A stretch of DNA of 32,591 bases, taken from positions 1 to 32,591 of the forward strand of contig JAJEDQ010000060.1 of the NCBI GenBank assembly GCA_022821445.1, in the 5' to 3' direction. The DNA comes from Acidimicrobiia bacterium (GTDB lineage: Bacteria; Actinomycetota; Acidimicrobiia; Acidimicrobiales; Bin134). The notes under the pieces were generated by a model. It saw only the letters and a list, made by a program, of their open reading frames with translations. It did not search any database and had not been told where the DNA came from. The position numbers were made by a program, and so were the translations under genes. Of the stretch, positions 16,287 to 24,768 are shown piece by piece; the first letter of the stretch is position 1, and each line of letters begins with the position of its first letter.

Positions 16287-17906
16287 TCAGGCCGCTTGGA
16301 ACGAGAGCTCGCTTTGGAAGACGGCGCTGGTAGCGGCAATCTCCTGCTCGACCCGCTCCGGTGGCCATCCGGTGTGTTGTGCCATGATCGAAGCCATGGG
16401 TTGAAGGAGCTCGCAGGCATTGGGTTCGTACCACGCAGCGCGAGTGCGACGATAGAACACATCTTCCAATGTCGCAGCCCCCTCGTATTCAATTGCCCAT
16501 ACAATTTCGCCGTCGATGATCTTGCTGCCAGGACAAATTGGATCTCTTCCCAGGCTCATAATGTCGTCGCATTCTGAGCCATAAAGCGAGGCAAGGCGAT
16601 GGGCCGTGTGTATTCCCAAGTTATGTTTCTGTGAAATATAAACGGCCAAATCTCCAACTTCTCCGTCGAATTCCCCACCGGGAAGGTAGCCAGACTCGCG
16701 TGGAGGAGTGCCGACAGAAACTGGAGCATTTGCACGGATGGTTTCAGCAACCTTTTCCGCCATTAGCCGGTATCCCGTGAGCTTGCCACCGGCAACGGTA
16801 ATCATGCCGCGTTCCCCGACCCATATCTCATCTTTGCGCGATATCTCGCCTGGGTTGTCTTCCCCGTCGGCGATGAGAGGGCGTAGTCCAGCCCACGCGG
16901 CCTGGACCTCCGAAGGCTCTATGGAGGAGACGTCAAACGTGCGCTCGACCGCCCGGAGAATGTAATCGACATCCTCGTCGGTAATCGAAGGCCACACCTC
17001 CGGGTTGCGATCCACCAGGGTGTCGGTAGTTCCCACATAGGTTGCCTCGCCCCGGCGAACCACAAAGAGAGTACGCCCATCGGGCATGGGCATTGTGACC
17101 GTGTTGTTGACGGGAAGGCGATCGCTGGCCAGGGTTAGATGCACGCCTTTGCTCAGGATGAGCCGGTCGTCCACCGCCCCTTCCATTCGTCGGACAGGAT
17201 CGACCCATGGACCGCTGGCGTTGACGATGGCTCCGGCGCCAATGGTCACATTTCGCTTCGTCAGACTACAGGTTGCCTGTACTGCGCTGGCCTTGGGATC
17301 GCCGGGCAGATCGACAACGCGGCAGTGATTGAGGACCACTGCCCCCAGGGCGGCGGCGTCTCGCAGATTGGCCAGCACCAGTCTGGCGTCGTCGGTGACG
17401 TATTCCCGAAATACCACTGCGCTGCGAAAGGCCCTCTGGTCGATGAGCGGCTCTCTCGCCTTGAGCGCAGCGCGGCTCCATGTCTGGTGGCGTTCATGCC
17501 TGGCCACTCCGCCGAGCAGCTCATAGGCCGTGACCCCCAGGCGAACCAGCGCCTGCTCGCTGCGCTTCGCGGTCGGGTAGACCATCCAGCGGGGCTCAGC
17601 GAGATGTTTGGCCATCCGATGGATCACCTTTCGCTCGCTGGCTGTCTTGCGAACAATCCTGAATTCGCCCATGGCCAGATAGCGAAGCCCACCATGGATC
17701 AATTTCGTGGAACGGCTCGAAGTCCCAGATGCGAAATCGTTGGCCTCGAAAACCACAACCGACAACCCGCGACGAGCGAGGTCTCGAGCTACCCCTGCGC
17801 CGGTTATACCACCTCCGATGATGGCTACATCAAAGGATTGATTGTCTAGATCGTCAAGAACATTGGGCCGCTCAGTAGTCAAAGGCAGAGCAGGTGGTTT
17901 GGCCAC
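16287..17906 (-). CDS. glpD: FAD-dependent glycerol-3-phosphate dehydrogenase (second copy)
   Basis: 539 residues from a GTG start. Same reaction as the copy at 4052-5722. FAD motif VAIIGGGITGAGVARDLARRG is at 27-47, then GTSSRSTKLIHGGLRYL (61-77), YVGTTDTL, AWAGLRPLIADG and GGKLTGYRLMAEK (the other copy has LTTYR here). The two copies differ throughout, so this is not a recent duplication. Base composition, especially 16500-17100, is visibly more AT-rich than the flanks, which hints at a different history. It is transcribed toward the sugar operon and stands alone; the start is preceded by a TAAACT box with a 6-nt gap and no ribosome site, so the message is probably leaderless and controlled separately. 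Confidence 0.92.
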   Translation of the reverse strand: MAKPPALPLTTERPNVLDDLDNQSFDVAIIGGGITGAGVARDLARRGLSVVVFEANDFASGTSSRSTKLIHGGLRYLAMGEFRIVRKTASERKVIHRMAKHLAEPRWMVYPTAKRSEQALVRLGVTAYELLGGVARHERHQTWSRAALKAREPLIDQRAFRSAVVFREYVTDDARLVLANLRDAAALGAVVLNHCRVVDLPGDPKASAVQATCSLTKRNVTIGAGAIVNASGPWVDPVRRMEGAVDDRLILSKGVHLTLASDRLPVNNTVTMPMPDGRTLFVVRRGEATYVGTTDTLVDRNPEVWPSITDEDVDYILRAVERTFDVSSIEPSEVQAAWAGLRPLIADGEDNPGEISRKDEIWVGERGMITVAGGKLTGYRLMAEKVAETIRANAPVSVGTPPRESGYLPGGEFDGEVGDLAVYISQKHNLGIHTAHRLASLYGSECDDIMSLGRDPICPGSKIIDGEIVWAIEYEGAATLEDVFYRRTRAAWYEPNACELLQPMASIMAQHTGWPPERVEQEIAATSAVFQSELSFQAA

Positions 17907-18138
17907 GGAAAGAGTTTAGTCTCGGCACGATTCAGGTGTGCAACCGATACGCACGTCAAAGATGTATTCTTTTGGATTTAGAGTCACTATTCGGTGGATG
18001 TTTCCGCAAAATGTACCGAAGTACGTTCAATTGCGGCTTCGCTGGACCTCGTACATGGGTGTTGGCAACACCTGGACAATACTGTCAAATGCGATAACCA
18101 ATTGTCGCCAAGCCCGCAGGTTGGGCCACACTAAAGCG
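17907..18138. other. AT-rich divergent intergenic region between glpD2 and trpD
   Basis: About 230 bp without a supported gene and clearly richer in A and T than the surroundings. It must hold the promoters of both divergent genes. It contains an inverted repeat, GGTGTTG-G-CAACACC (18058-18072), 67 nt before the trpD start, which could be a regulator site or a hairpin. The reading frame of trpD stays open through the region, but the encoded stretch is unlike any TrpD N-terminus. I see no tRNA and no leader peptide rich in Trp codons. Confidence 0.6.
17913..17918 (-). promoter_or_regulatory. Putative -10 box (TAAACT) for leaderless glpD2 transcript
   Basis: On the minus strand TAAACT is followed by 6 nt (CTTTCC) and then the GTG start at 17906. 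No Shine-Dalgarno sequence is present. The -35 region is poor; TTGCAC at about 17943-17938 is the nearest match with a 19-bp spacer. Confidence 0.45.
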
Positions 18139-19194
18139 GTGAGCCTTCACGAGCACGGGGGGTGGGCTGGAGTATTCCGGCGGCTGACCGGAGGTGGCCA
18201 CCTCACGGCCGACGCGGCCGACGCGGCCATGACCGAGATCTTGAAAGGGGAGGCGACGCCGGCGCAGATCGGTGGATTGGTGATGGCCCTGCGCACCAAG
18301 GGGGAGACCGCGGAAGAACTTGTCGGCCTGCTGTCGGCGATGCGAGCGGCTTCGGAGGCCGTTCCTCTGGATGCTGCCGGACTCATCGACACTTGCGGTA
18401 CTGGAGGCGATCACAGCGGCAGCATCAACGTGTCCACCGCGGCGGCGCTGGTGGCCGTGGGGGCGGGGGCCAGAGTGTGCAAGCACGGCAACCGGTCGGC
18501 CTCATCCCAGTGCGGCTCAGCCGATGTGCTGGAAGAGCTGGGTGCGGTCATCGACCTCGGCCCGGCCGGCGTGGCCCGTTGCGTTACCGAAACCGGCTTC
18601 GGTTTCTGTTTGGCCCCCCGATTCCACCCGGCCATGCGCCATGCCGGGCCGGCTCGCCGGGAGCTGGCGGTGGCCACGGTGTTCAACTTCCTCGGTCCGC
18701 TGGCCAATCCGGCCGGAGTCAGACGCCAGCTGGTGGGAACCAGCGACCGGGCGATGGCCGAGATCATGCTGGAGGTGCTCGCCGCAACCGGTTCGGAGCG
18801 GGCCATGATCGTGCACAGCCACGACGGCCTGGACGAGCTGTCCACCACCGGCCCGACCGATGTGTGGGAGTTGCGAGAAGGCGAGACCTTTCGCCACACC
18901 GTGGACCCTGTCGAACTCGGCTTGGCTCCCGCGGCTGCTGTGGATCTAAAGGGCGGGGATGCGGCGGTCAACGCCGAATGCCTGCGGCGGGTATTCGACG
19001 GCCAGGCGGGTGCGCATCGCGACATTGTGCTGCTCAATGCCGCCGCCGCGCTGGTGGTGGCCGAAGTGGCCGCCACACTGGAAGAAGGGCTGGAGGCCTC
19101 GGCGGCCTCTATCGACGAAGGGCGGGCTGGTGAAGTGCTGCAAGCCTTCGTCTCGACCTCGAATGAAGCCCGTGCCGACGAAGAGAGGGAATGA
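18139..19194 (+). CDS. trpD: Anthranilate phosphoribosyltransferase
   Basis: Joins anthranilate to PRPP in tryptophan synthesis. 351 residues from the GTG at 18139. Motifs: GTGGDHSGSINVSTAAA (88-104) for PRPP binding, KHGNRSASSQCGSADVLE (116-133) for the anthranilate/metal site, the PAMRHAGPARREL segment, and IVHSHDGLDELS. The N-terminal helical domain begins at once with a VFRRLTGGGHLT-like sequence, which supports this start over the long upstream extension. No other trp gene adjoins it; in mycobacteria trpD is also separated from the trp operon and lies near pimB', which is also the arrangement here. Confidence 0.93.
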   Translation: MSLHEHGGWAGVFRRLTGGGHLTADAADAAMTEILKGEATPAQIGGLVMALRTKGETAEELVGLLSAMRAASEAVPLDAAGLIDTCGTGGDHSGSINVSTAAALVAVGAGARVCKHGNRSASSQCGSADVLEELGAVIDLGPAGVARCVTETGFGFCLAPRFHPAMRHAGPARRELAVATVFNFLGPLANPAGVRRQLVGTSDRAMAEIMLEVLAATGSERAMIVHSHDGLDELSTTGPTDVWELREGETFRHTVDPVELGLAPAAAVDLKGGDAAVNAECLRRVFDGQAGAHRDIVLLNAAAALVVAEVAATLEEGLEASAASIDEGRAGEVLQAFVSTSNEARADEERE

Positions 19195-19222
19195 GACCGG
19201 GGATGGCCGATTTCATGGGCCG

Positions 19223-20305
19223 GTGAGCGCTCTCGTAGCAGAAGAGGTAATTGCCGTGGGTGTCGCGGCCGGGCTCGACGCGGTTGGTGTGGCCCCGGCC
19301 GAGCCGTTCGAGTCCACCCGTAACACGCTCTTGGCGCGGCGGGAGCAAGGTCTGCACGGGGGTATGGCCTTCACGTATCGCAATCCCGATCGCTCCACCG
19401 ATCCCGGCCGCACGGTAGACGGGGCCCAGTCCTTGGTGGTTGGTGCACTCGGCTATCGCAACTCCGCCTCGCCGGCGCCGGATCGAGCCGTTGGCCGGGT
19501 GGCCGCCTACGCCCGAAGCGACCACTACGCCAGGCTGCGAGGTGCACTGGGCCAGGTAGCCGACATGCTGAGAGACGCCGGGCACAAGGCCGCGGTGGTG
19601 GCCGACGACAACGCTCTGGTGGATCGGGAGGCGGCCCAACGGGCTGGGCTGGGGTGGTACGGCAAGAACAGCAATATCTTGCTGCCCGGTAGGGGGAGCT
19701 GGTTCGTGCTGGGCTCGGTGATCACCACCGCGGCGCTTGAGCCGTCGGCTCCGGTTGCCGATCAGTGCGGACCTTGTCGCCGCTGTTTGGACGGCTGTCC
19801 AACGGGCGCCATTGTGGCTCCCGGGGTGGTCGATGCCCGGCGGTGCTTGGCGTGGCTGGTTCAGGCTGATGGCGATTTCCCACTGGAGTTCCGGGAAGCG
19901 CTGGGCGACAGGATCTACGGGTGTGACGATTGCCAGGAGGTGTGCCCGCCCAACAGGATGGCTGAGTCGGCCAGCAGCAGTGCGGGGGAGGAGCTCGATA
20001 GCGACATCGAAAACCACCCCGAAAACGACCTCGATAACGACATCGCCTGGGTGGACCTTGTGGAGCTGCTGCAATCGGATGACGACGATCTGATGGCCCG
20101 TTACGGCCGCTGGTACATCCCTCAGCGCGAGCCTCGCTATGTGCGGCGCAACGCGCTGGTCGCGTTGGGGAACTCGGGCCGGGGGGCCGACCCCGATGTG
20201 GTTGAGACCGTGGTCCGCTATCTGGCCCACTCCGACCCCATGCTGGTGCGCCACGCCGAATGGGCTGCGGCTCGCCTCGGCGTCGGAGCGGTAGCACCGG
20301 TTTGA
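19223..20305 (+). CDS. queG: Epoxyqueuosine reductase
   Basis: Cobalamin and iron-sulfur enzyme that reduces epoxyqueuosine to queuosine in tRNA. About 360 residues from the GTG at 19223. Two [4Fe-4S] cluster motifs: CGPCRRCLDGCPTGAI (Cys182, 185, 188, 192) and Cys208 with YGCDDCQEVCPPN (Cys234, 237, 241). Upstream are the DDNALVDREAAQRAGLGWYG block (128-147, containing the acidic catalytic-site region) and YARSDHY. A C-terminal HEAT-like helical part (RNALVALGN...) is normal for QueG. Between cluster domain and HEAT part is an acidic, Ser/Asn-rich insertion (about 248-275). An ATG at 19163 is possible but would overlap trpD by 32 nt. The gene ends 3 nt before the glycosyltransferase. Confidence 0.9.
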   Translation: MSALVAEEVIAVGVAAGLDAVGVAPAEPFESTRNTLLARREQGLHGGMAFTYRNPDRSTDPGRTVDGAQSLVVGALGYRNSASPAPDRAVGRVAAYARSDHYARLRGALGQVADMLRDAGHKAAVVADDNALVDREAAQRAGLGWYGKNSNILLPGRGSWFVLGSVITTAALEPSAPVADQCGPCRRCLDGCPTGAIVAPGVVDARRCLAWLVQADGDFPLEFREALGDRIYGCDDCQEVCPPNRMAESASSSAGEELDSDIENHPENDLDNDIAWVDLVELLQSDDDDLMARYGRWYIPQREPRYVRRNALVALGNSGRGADPDVVETVVRYLAHSDPMLVRHAEWAAARLGVGAVAPV

Positions 20306-20308
20306 GCC

Positions 20309-21454
20309 ATGCCCCGGCATTTGTTGGTGACCAACGACTATCCCCCCAAGCTGGGGGGCATCCAGAACTACCTGTGGGAGCTGTGGCGCCGGCTGCCCCC
20401 CGAAGAGGTCTGCGTGCTGACCCGCTCCCATCCCGGTGACGCGGAGTGGGATGCCCAACAAGACCACAAGGTGATCCGCTCGCCCCGCCAGTTTCTGCTC
20501 CCCACCCAGGAGATGGGGCAGGAGATCACCGAGCTGGTTGCCGAGATTGGTGCCGAGCTGGTGCTCTACGACCCGGCAGTTCCACTGGGTGCGCTGGCCC
20601 CCCGGCTGCCCCACCCCTACGGCGTGATCCTCCACGGTGCCGAGGTGACCGTTCCCGGCCGCCTTCCTGGTACGAAGCAGGTGCTGGGCAGCGTGCTTCG
20701 CGGCGCTCGGGTGGTGATCACCGCGGGCCGGTACTCGGTGACCGAAGCCGAGCGGGCCGCCGGTGGACCGCTTCCTGCGGTGATCGTGCCGCCCGGGGTG
20801 GATGTGGACCGGTTCAAGCCCCTGGATGCTGTTCAACGGCTCGAAGCCCGTCGGAGATTCGGCTTGCCCGTAGACGCACCCGTGGTGGTCTCCATCAGCC
20901 GGCTGGTGCCCCGCAAGGGCATGGATGTGCTGATCGCGGCGACGGCTCGTTTGGCCGATCGCCATCCCGGGCTCATGTTGGCGGTGGCCGGGGCCGGGCG
21001 CGACCGGGCCCGGTTGGACCGGCTCATCGGCCGCACCGGCGCTCCCGCCCGCCTGCTCGACCGGGTGGCCGACGCCGACCTGCCCGACCTCTACGGCTGT
21101 GCCGACGTGTTCGCCATGATGTGCCGCCAGCGCTGGGGGGGACTGGAGCAGGAGGGATTCGGCATTGTGTTCTTGGAGGCGGCGGCGGCCGGAGTCCCGC
21201 AACTGGCCGGGGACAGCGGGGGAGCGGCCGAAGCGGTGGAGCACGGAAGAACCGGACTTGTCGTGGACCGGCCCAGCCATCTCGACGCGGTGACGGCCTC
21301 TCTGGATGCCCTGCTGTCGGATCGAGTCCGCCTTCAGAGAATGGGGTTGGAGGGCCGGTTGCGGGCAGTGGCCGAGTTCTCCTACGACCACTTGGCCGAA
21401 CGGCTTCGAACTGTGATCGCCGAAGTCATCGCCCGGGGAAGGAACCGCCCGTGA
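20309..21454 (+). CDS. GT4 glycosyltransferase, PimB-like
   Basis: 381 residues, a retaining GT-B glycosyltransferase at the inner face of the membrane. The acceptor domain begins with VTNDYPPKLGGIQNYLWEL (7-25), typical of mannosyltransferases acting on phosphatidylinositol mannosides, and has HGAEV. The donor domain shows SISRLVPRKGMDVLI and the EX7E motif EGFGIVFLE. The best match from memory is mycobacterial PimB' (Rv2188c), which adds the second mannose to PIM1. The context agrees: a small membrane protein and a SRPBCC protein follow, as around pimB' in mycobacteria, and trpD is close. Substrate is inferred from family and neighbourhood, not proven. Confidence 0.82.
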   Translation: MPRHLLVTNDYPPKLGGIQNYLWELWRRLPPEEVCVLTRSHPGDAEWDAQQDHKVIRSPRQFLLPTQEMGQEITELVAEIGAELVLYDPAVPLGALAPRLPHPYGVILHGAEVTVPGRLPGTKQVLGSVLRGARVVITAGRYSVTEAERAAGGPLPAVIVPPGVDVDRFKPLDAVQRLEARRRFGLPVDAPVVVSISRLVPRKGMDVLIAATARLADRHPGLMLAVAGAGRDRARLDRLIGRTGAPARLLDRVADADLPDLYGCADVFAMMCRQRWGGLEQEGFGIVFLEAAAAGVPQLAGDSGGAAEAVEHGRTGLVVDRPSHLDAVTASLDALLSDRVRLQRMGLEGRLRAVAEFSYDHLAERLRTVIAEVIARGRNRP

Positions 21455-21488
21455 CTGCCCAGGTCACCGCCCTGAGAGGGAACCGCTG

Positions 21489-21989
21489 ATGGCCCTGAGC
21501 GATCGCTTGGTGCCCCCGGAAGTCGAGGGCCAAAACCTGCTGCGGGCGTGCTGGGCGGGAACCGGCGGGTTCACGGCCGTCGCTATCGCCACCACGGCCC
21601 TTCCCGATCCCATGGCCGTTCCCATCGCAGTGGTGTCGCTCGGGCTGTTGGCCGCGGGGTGCGCGGCCATGCTCTGGGCCTTCCAGCGGGCCCTGGAGCG
21701 CAGCCGCTACGAGCTGATCGGGGTGGGGGGCCTTTATTTCCTCGCGGGCTGCGCGCCCCCCTCGGTGCGGTTCTCGATGATGGCTGCGCTGGCTGCCGAG
21801 GTTGTGGTGGCGCTGGCCGCCGCCTCGGTCCGCCCGTTTACCGCCTCTGCATTCGGTATCCTGGTTCCTGTCTATGCGCTGGGCCTGTCCGGCGCCTGGG
21901 GAGCTCGGTACGGGACTTTCCCGCCCCGGCCCTCCGATGGCACAATCCCAGAACGAAGCGACTCCAGCGGGAACGGTGACGATGTTTGA
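21489..21989 (+). CDS. Hypothetical membrane protein
   Basis: 166 residues beginning at an ATG with GAGAGGGA 6 nt upstream. Four hydrophobic segments, about 25-45, 46-66, 77-92 and 96-133 (possibly two). The C-terminal 30 residues are hydrophilic and probably disordered. No family recognised. It lies between the PimB-like transferase and the SRPBCC gene and overlaps the latter by 8 nt, so it probably belongs to the same operon. Confidence 0.65.
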   Translation: MALSDRLVPPEVEGQNLLRACWAGTGGFTAVAIATTALPDPMAVPIAVVSLGLLAAGCAAMLWAFQRALERSRYELIGVGGLYFLAGCAPPSVRFSMMAALAAEVVVALAAASVRPFTASAFGILVPVYALGLSGAWGARYGTFPPRPSDGTIPERSDSSGNGDDV

Positions 21990-22443
21990 CCAGGCCACCA
22001 AGAGCATCACCATCGAGGCGTCGCCTGAGCGGTGCTTTGAGGTGGTGTGCGACTTCGAGTCTTATCCTGAGTGGGCCTCCGAGGTGAAGCAGGTTGAGAT
22101 AGTCCGCCGGGACGACGACGGCCGGGGCGGACTGGTGTCCTTTCGGGCCGCGGCCATGGGTCGCAGCACCAACTACCTGCTGGAGTACTACTACGGGTCG
22201 AACCCCTTGCGGGTTTCCTGGCGGTTGGTGCAGGGCGACCTGACCCGGCGACTCGACGGCGAGTACTGCTTCAACCCGGTGCCCGGCGAGCCGGATAGCA
22301 CCGAGGTCACCTATCACCTCGCCGTCCAGATGGTGATGCCCCTGCCCGGTTTCGTGAAGCGGCGGGCCGAGGCCCGAATCATGCAGACTGCGTTGGAGGA
22401 CCTGGCGAGCCGGGCCGAGTCAGGTGTCGAGAACCCCAGCTAG
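21982..22443 (+). CDS. SRPBCC (START-like) ligand-binding protein
   Basis: 153 residues. The sequence follows the polyketide cyclase/dehydrase type of helix-grip fold: an opening strand ITIEASPERCFEVVCDFESYPEWASEVKQVEI, with the hallmark DFxxYPxW, then alternating strands and a long C-terminal helix (FVKRRAEARIMQTALEDLASRAE). These proteins bind hydrophobic ligands in a cavity and some act as lipid or quinone carriers. Mycobacterial Rv2185c, near pimB', is the likely counterpart. The start at 21982 overlaps the preceding gene by 8 nt; an in-frame ATG at 21937 would add 15 residues. Confidence 0.82.
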   Translation: MFDQATKSITIEASPERCFEVVCDFESYPEWASEVKQVEIVRRDDDGRGGLVSFRAAAMGRSTNYLLEYYYGSNPLRVSWRLVQGDLTRRLDGEYCFNPVPGEPDSTEVTYHLAVQMVMPLPGFVKRRAEARIMQTALEDLASRAESGVENPS

Positions 22444-22474
22444 ATAAACCCATTTGAATCCGCTGTCTAGAAAG

Positions 22475-22480
22475 TAGATT
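22475..22480 (+). promoter_or_regulatory. Putative -10 box (TAGATT) for leaderless aminotransferase transcript
   Basis: TAGATT is followed by 6 nt and then the GTG start at 22487, within the 43-bp gap after the SRPBCC gene. No ribosome site is present. Upstream TTGAAT (22454-22459) is 15 bp away, a little close for a -35 box. Confidence 0.45.
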
Positions 22481-22486
22481 GGACCT

Positions 22487-23662
22487 GTGGAGTTCCGCCG
22501 GATCAACAACCTTCCCCCGTATGTCTTCACCATCATCAACGACCTGAAAGTCGAAGGCCGCCGAGCGGGGCACGACATCATCGACCTCGGCTTCGGCAAC
22601 CCCGACCTCCCATCGCCGGACATCGCGGTGGAGAAGCTGGCGGAAGCGGCGGGCAACGCTCGAAATCACCGCTACTCGGCCAGCCGGGGCATCCCCAAGC
22701 TGCGCGAGGCCGTTGCCGGCTATTACGCCCGGCGGTTCGGGGTGTATCTCGACCCTGAAACTGAGGTGATCAACACCATCGGGGCCAAGGAAGGGTTCTC
22801 CCACCTCATGTGGACCCTGCTTCAGCCTGGCGACGCGGCCCTGGTCCCGTCACCCTCCTATCCGATCCACCTCTATGCCCCGCTGTTTGCCGGCGCGGAG
22901 GTGCGGGAGATCCCGTTGAGCACCGGAACCGATTTCTTCGGAACGATGCAGGAGCGCTGGCGCTACTCCTGGCCCAAGCCCCGCATCATCGTGCTGTCGT
23001 TCCCCCACAACCCCACCACTGCCTGCGTGGACTTGGAGTTCATGGCCGGCGTGGTGGACTTCGCCAAAGAGCACGATGTGCTGCTGGTTCACGACTTCGC
23101 CTACGCCGATCTGGGCTACGACGGCTACCTGCCCCCGTCCATCATGCAGGTGGAAGGGGCCAAGGATGTGGCGGTGGAGCTCTATTCCATGACCAAGTCG
23201 TTCTCCATGGCCGGCTGGCGGGTGGCGTTCATGGTGGGCAATCCCCAGGTAGTGGCCGCACTGGCCAAGCTCAAGTCTTATCTCGACTACGGCACGTTCC
23301 AACCCATTCAGATCGCGGCCACGGTGACCTTGAACGAGGCCCCGGGCCACCCCAAAGAAGTGTGCGACATCTACCAGAGCCGCCGAGACGCCCTGTGCTC
23401 GGGACTGAACCGCATGGGCTGGGAAGTGGAGCCGCCCAAGGGGACCATGTTCGTGTGGGCCAAGATCCCCGAGCCCTACCTGGAAATGGGATCGGTGGAG
23501 TTCGCCTCTTGGCTGGTTCGAGACGCCGGGGTGGCGGTGTCGCCCGGTGTGGGTTTCGGTCCCGGCGGGGAGGGCCATGTGAGGTTCGCCCTCATCGAGA
23601 ACGAGCAGCGCACCGCTCAGGCCATCCGCCAACTCCGCCAAACACTGGCCAAGTTGGGCTAG
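22487..23662 (+). CDS. alaC: PLP-dependent aminotransferase, AlaC-like (glutamate-pyruvate)
   Basis: Class I/II fold-type I aminotransferase; the AlaC group moves the amino group between alanine and 2-oxoglutarate. 391 residues from a GTG. Key features: [12 protein letters not shown] at the N-terminus, GNPDLPSP (37-44), PSYPIHLY (124-131), [11 protein letters not shown] (171-181), [11 protein letters not shown] (203-213), and the PLP-lysine Lys237 in [13 protein letters not shown]. The N-terminus and the FAYADL block are those of AlaC/YfdZ-type enzymes rather than of aspartate transaminases. Substrate preference is by resemblance only. Confidence 0.85.
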   Translation: MEFRRINNLPPYVFTIINDLKVEGRRAGHDIIDLGFGNPDLPSPDIAVEKLAEAAGNARNHRYSASRGIPKLREAVAGYYARRFGVYLDPETEVINTIGAKEGFSHLMWTLLQPGDAALVPSPSYPIHLYAPLFAGAEVREIPLSTGTDFFGTMQERWRYSWPKPRIIVLSFPHNPTTACVDLEFMAGVVDFAKEHDVLLVHDFAYADLGYDGYLPPSIMQVEGAKDVAVELYSMTKSFSMAGWRVAFMVGNPQVVAALAKLKSYLDYGTFQPIQIAATVTLNEAPGHPKEVCDIYQSRRDALCSGLNRMGWEVEPPKGTMFVWAKIPEPYLEMGSVEFASWLVRDAGVAVSPGVGFGPGGEGHVRFALIENEQRTAQAIRQLRQTLAKLG

Positions 23663-23702
23663 CGGGGAGTTGTCGGTGCAAATCCTGGCCAAGCTGGATT
23701 AG
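23645..23702 (+). repeat. Imperfect 18-bp duplication at the aminotransferase stop codon
   Basis: CTGGCCAAGTTGGGCTAG (23645-23662, end of the coding region) is repeated as CTGGCCAAGCTGGATTAG (23685-23702), three mismatches, 40 bp downstream and just before the pfkA start. The second copy is out of frame and non-coding. It looks like the trace of a small local duplication. Confidence 0.6.
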
Positions 23703-23708
23703 CTTCCA

Positions 23709-24740
23709 ATGAGAGTCGGGGTGCTGACGGGGGGCGGCGACTGCCCCGGGCTCAACGCCGTGATCAGGGCGATCGTGCGCAAGGCCGAGCGCCAATACGG
23801 CGACACCGTGGTCGGCTTCCTGGACGGCTGGCGGGGCGTGTTGGAGGGGGAGTTCACCGAGCTCGACGTGGAGCGCATGCGGGGCACCCTGCCCCGGGGA
23901 GGCACCGTTTTGGGGACCTCCCGGTTTTCTCCCCGCATGTACGAGGATGGAATGGAGCGGGTGCGCTCCACCATGGAGAACGCCGGTACCGAGGCCTTGA
24001 TCGTCATCGGAGGGGAGGGCACGCTGTCGGCGGGGGTCGGTGTGGGCGAAGCCGGGGCGGCAAACGTGGTGGGCGTGCCCAAGACAATCGACAATGACAT
24101 CGGCCTTACCGAGCTCACCTTCGGTTTCGACACCGCAGTGGAGGTGGCCACTGCGGCAATCGACCGGCTGCATACCACCGCTGAGTCGCACGACCGGGTG
24201 ATGGTGGTGGAGGTGATGGGGCGCCATGTCGGGCACATCGCCACTTGGGCGGGCATTGCCGGCGGGGCCACGCTCACCCTGATCCCTGAAGAGCCGTTTG
24301 ACATCAATGCGGTGGCCGAGACCATCGTCAGGCGCCATGGGAGAGGCCGGTGGGCGTCCATTGTGGTGGTGGCCGAAGGCGCCCAGCCCAAAGAGGGCAC
24401 ACTGGATCTGCCCGAGCCCGAGGTCGATCAGTACGGCCATGTCCGGCTGGGGGGCCTTGGCCAAGTAGTAGCAGCCGAGATTGAGGCCCGAACCGGCTTT
24501 GACACCCGGGTGACGGTATTGGGCCACATCCAGCGGGGCGGAACCCCGAGTGCCCTCGACCGGGTGCTGTGCTCGTGGTACGGCATTGCGGCGATCGACG
24601 CCGTCCATGACGGCGATTGGGGGTCGATGGTGGCCTTTCAGGGCGGGGAGATGGTCCGAGTGCGGTTGGCCGACGCGGTGGTCGAGCTGAAGCCGGTCAG
24701 CCCTGCTCTCTACGACGTGGCCCGGGCTTTCTTCGCCTAG
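23709..24740 (+). CDS. pfkA: 6-phosphofructokinase, actinobacterial PfkA
   Basis: Phosphorylates fructose-6-phosphate in glycolysis. 343 residues. N-terminal GVLTGGGDCPGLNAVIR (4-20), TSRFSP, phosphate-donor loop GGEGT (101-105), catalytic PKTIDND (124-130), the substrate motif VEVMGRHVGH, and LGHIQRGGTPSALDR. The donor loop has Gly at the position where pyrophosphate-dependent enzymes have Asp (GGDD), while Lys in PKTIDND is as in those enzymes; this mixed signature is what I recall for ATP-using PfkA of Streptomyces. ATP dependence is therefore likely. No ribosome site is evident before the ATG. It converges with the lipoprotein gene on the other strand. Confidence 0.93.
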   Translation: MRVGVLTGGGDCPGLNAVIRAIVRKAERQYGDTVVGFLDGWRGVLEGEFTELDVERMRGTLPRGGTVLGTSRFSPRMYEDGMERVRSTMENAGTEALIVIGGEGTLSAGVGVGEAGAANVVGVPKTIDNDIGLTELTFGFDTAVEVATAAIDRLHTTAESHDRVMVVEVMGRHVGHIATWAGIAGGATLTLIPEEPFDINAVAETIVRRHGRGRWASIVVVAEGAQPKEGTLDLPEPEVDQYGHVRLGGLGQVVAAEIEARTGFDTRVTVLGHIQRGGTPSALDRVLCSWYGIAAIDAVHDGDWGSMVAFQGGEMVRVRLADAVVELKPVSPALYDVARAFFA

Positions 24741-24750
24741 TGGGAAGCCG

Positions 24751-24768
24751 CCGCGGCGATCGCGGTTT
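24751..24768 (+). terminator. Weak hairpin between convergent pfkA and lpqB-like genes
   Basis: CCGCG (24751-24755), loop GCGAT, CGCGG (24761-24765), then TTT. The whole gap between the two stop codons is 27 bp, so this is the only candidate to end either transcript. The T tract is short and the stem is 5 bp, so function is uncertain. Confidence 0.3.

Noticed and set aside
17938-18138. N-terminal extension of TrpD
   Set aside because: The 67 extra residues resemble no TrpD N-terminus, the DNA is AT-rich and intergenic in character, and the GTG at 18139 gives the usual length.
17907-18138. Trp attenuator or T-box before trpD
   Set aside because: I found no run of Trp codons in a short frame and no T-box-like sequence; only one small inverted repeat is present.
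19109-21391. 760-codon open frame on the minus strand
   Set aside because: It lies antisense to queG and the GT4 gene, both firmly identified by motifs, and its composition is the His/Gly/Arg-rich type produced by high-GC antisense frames.
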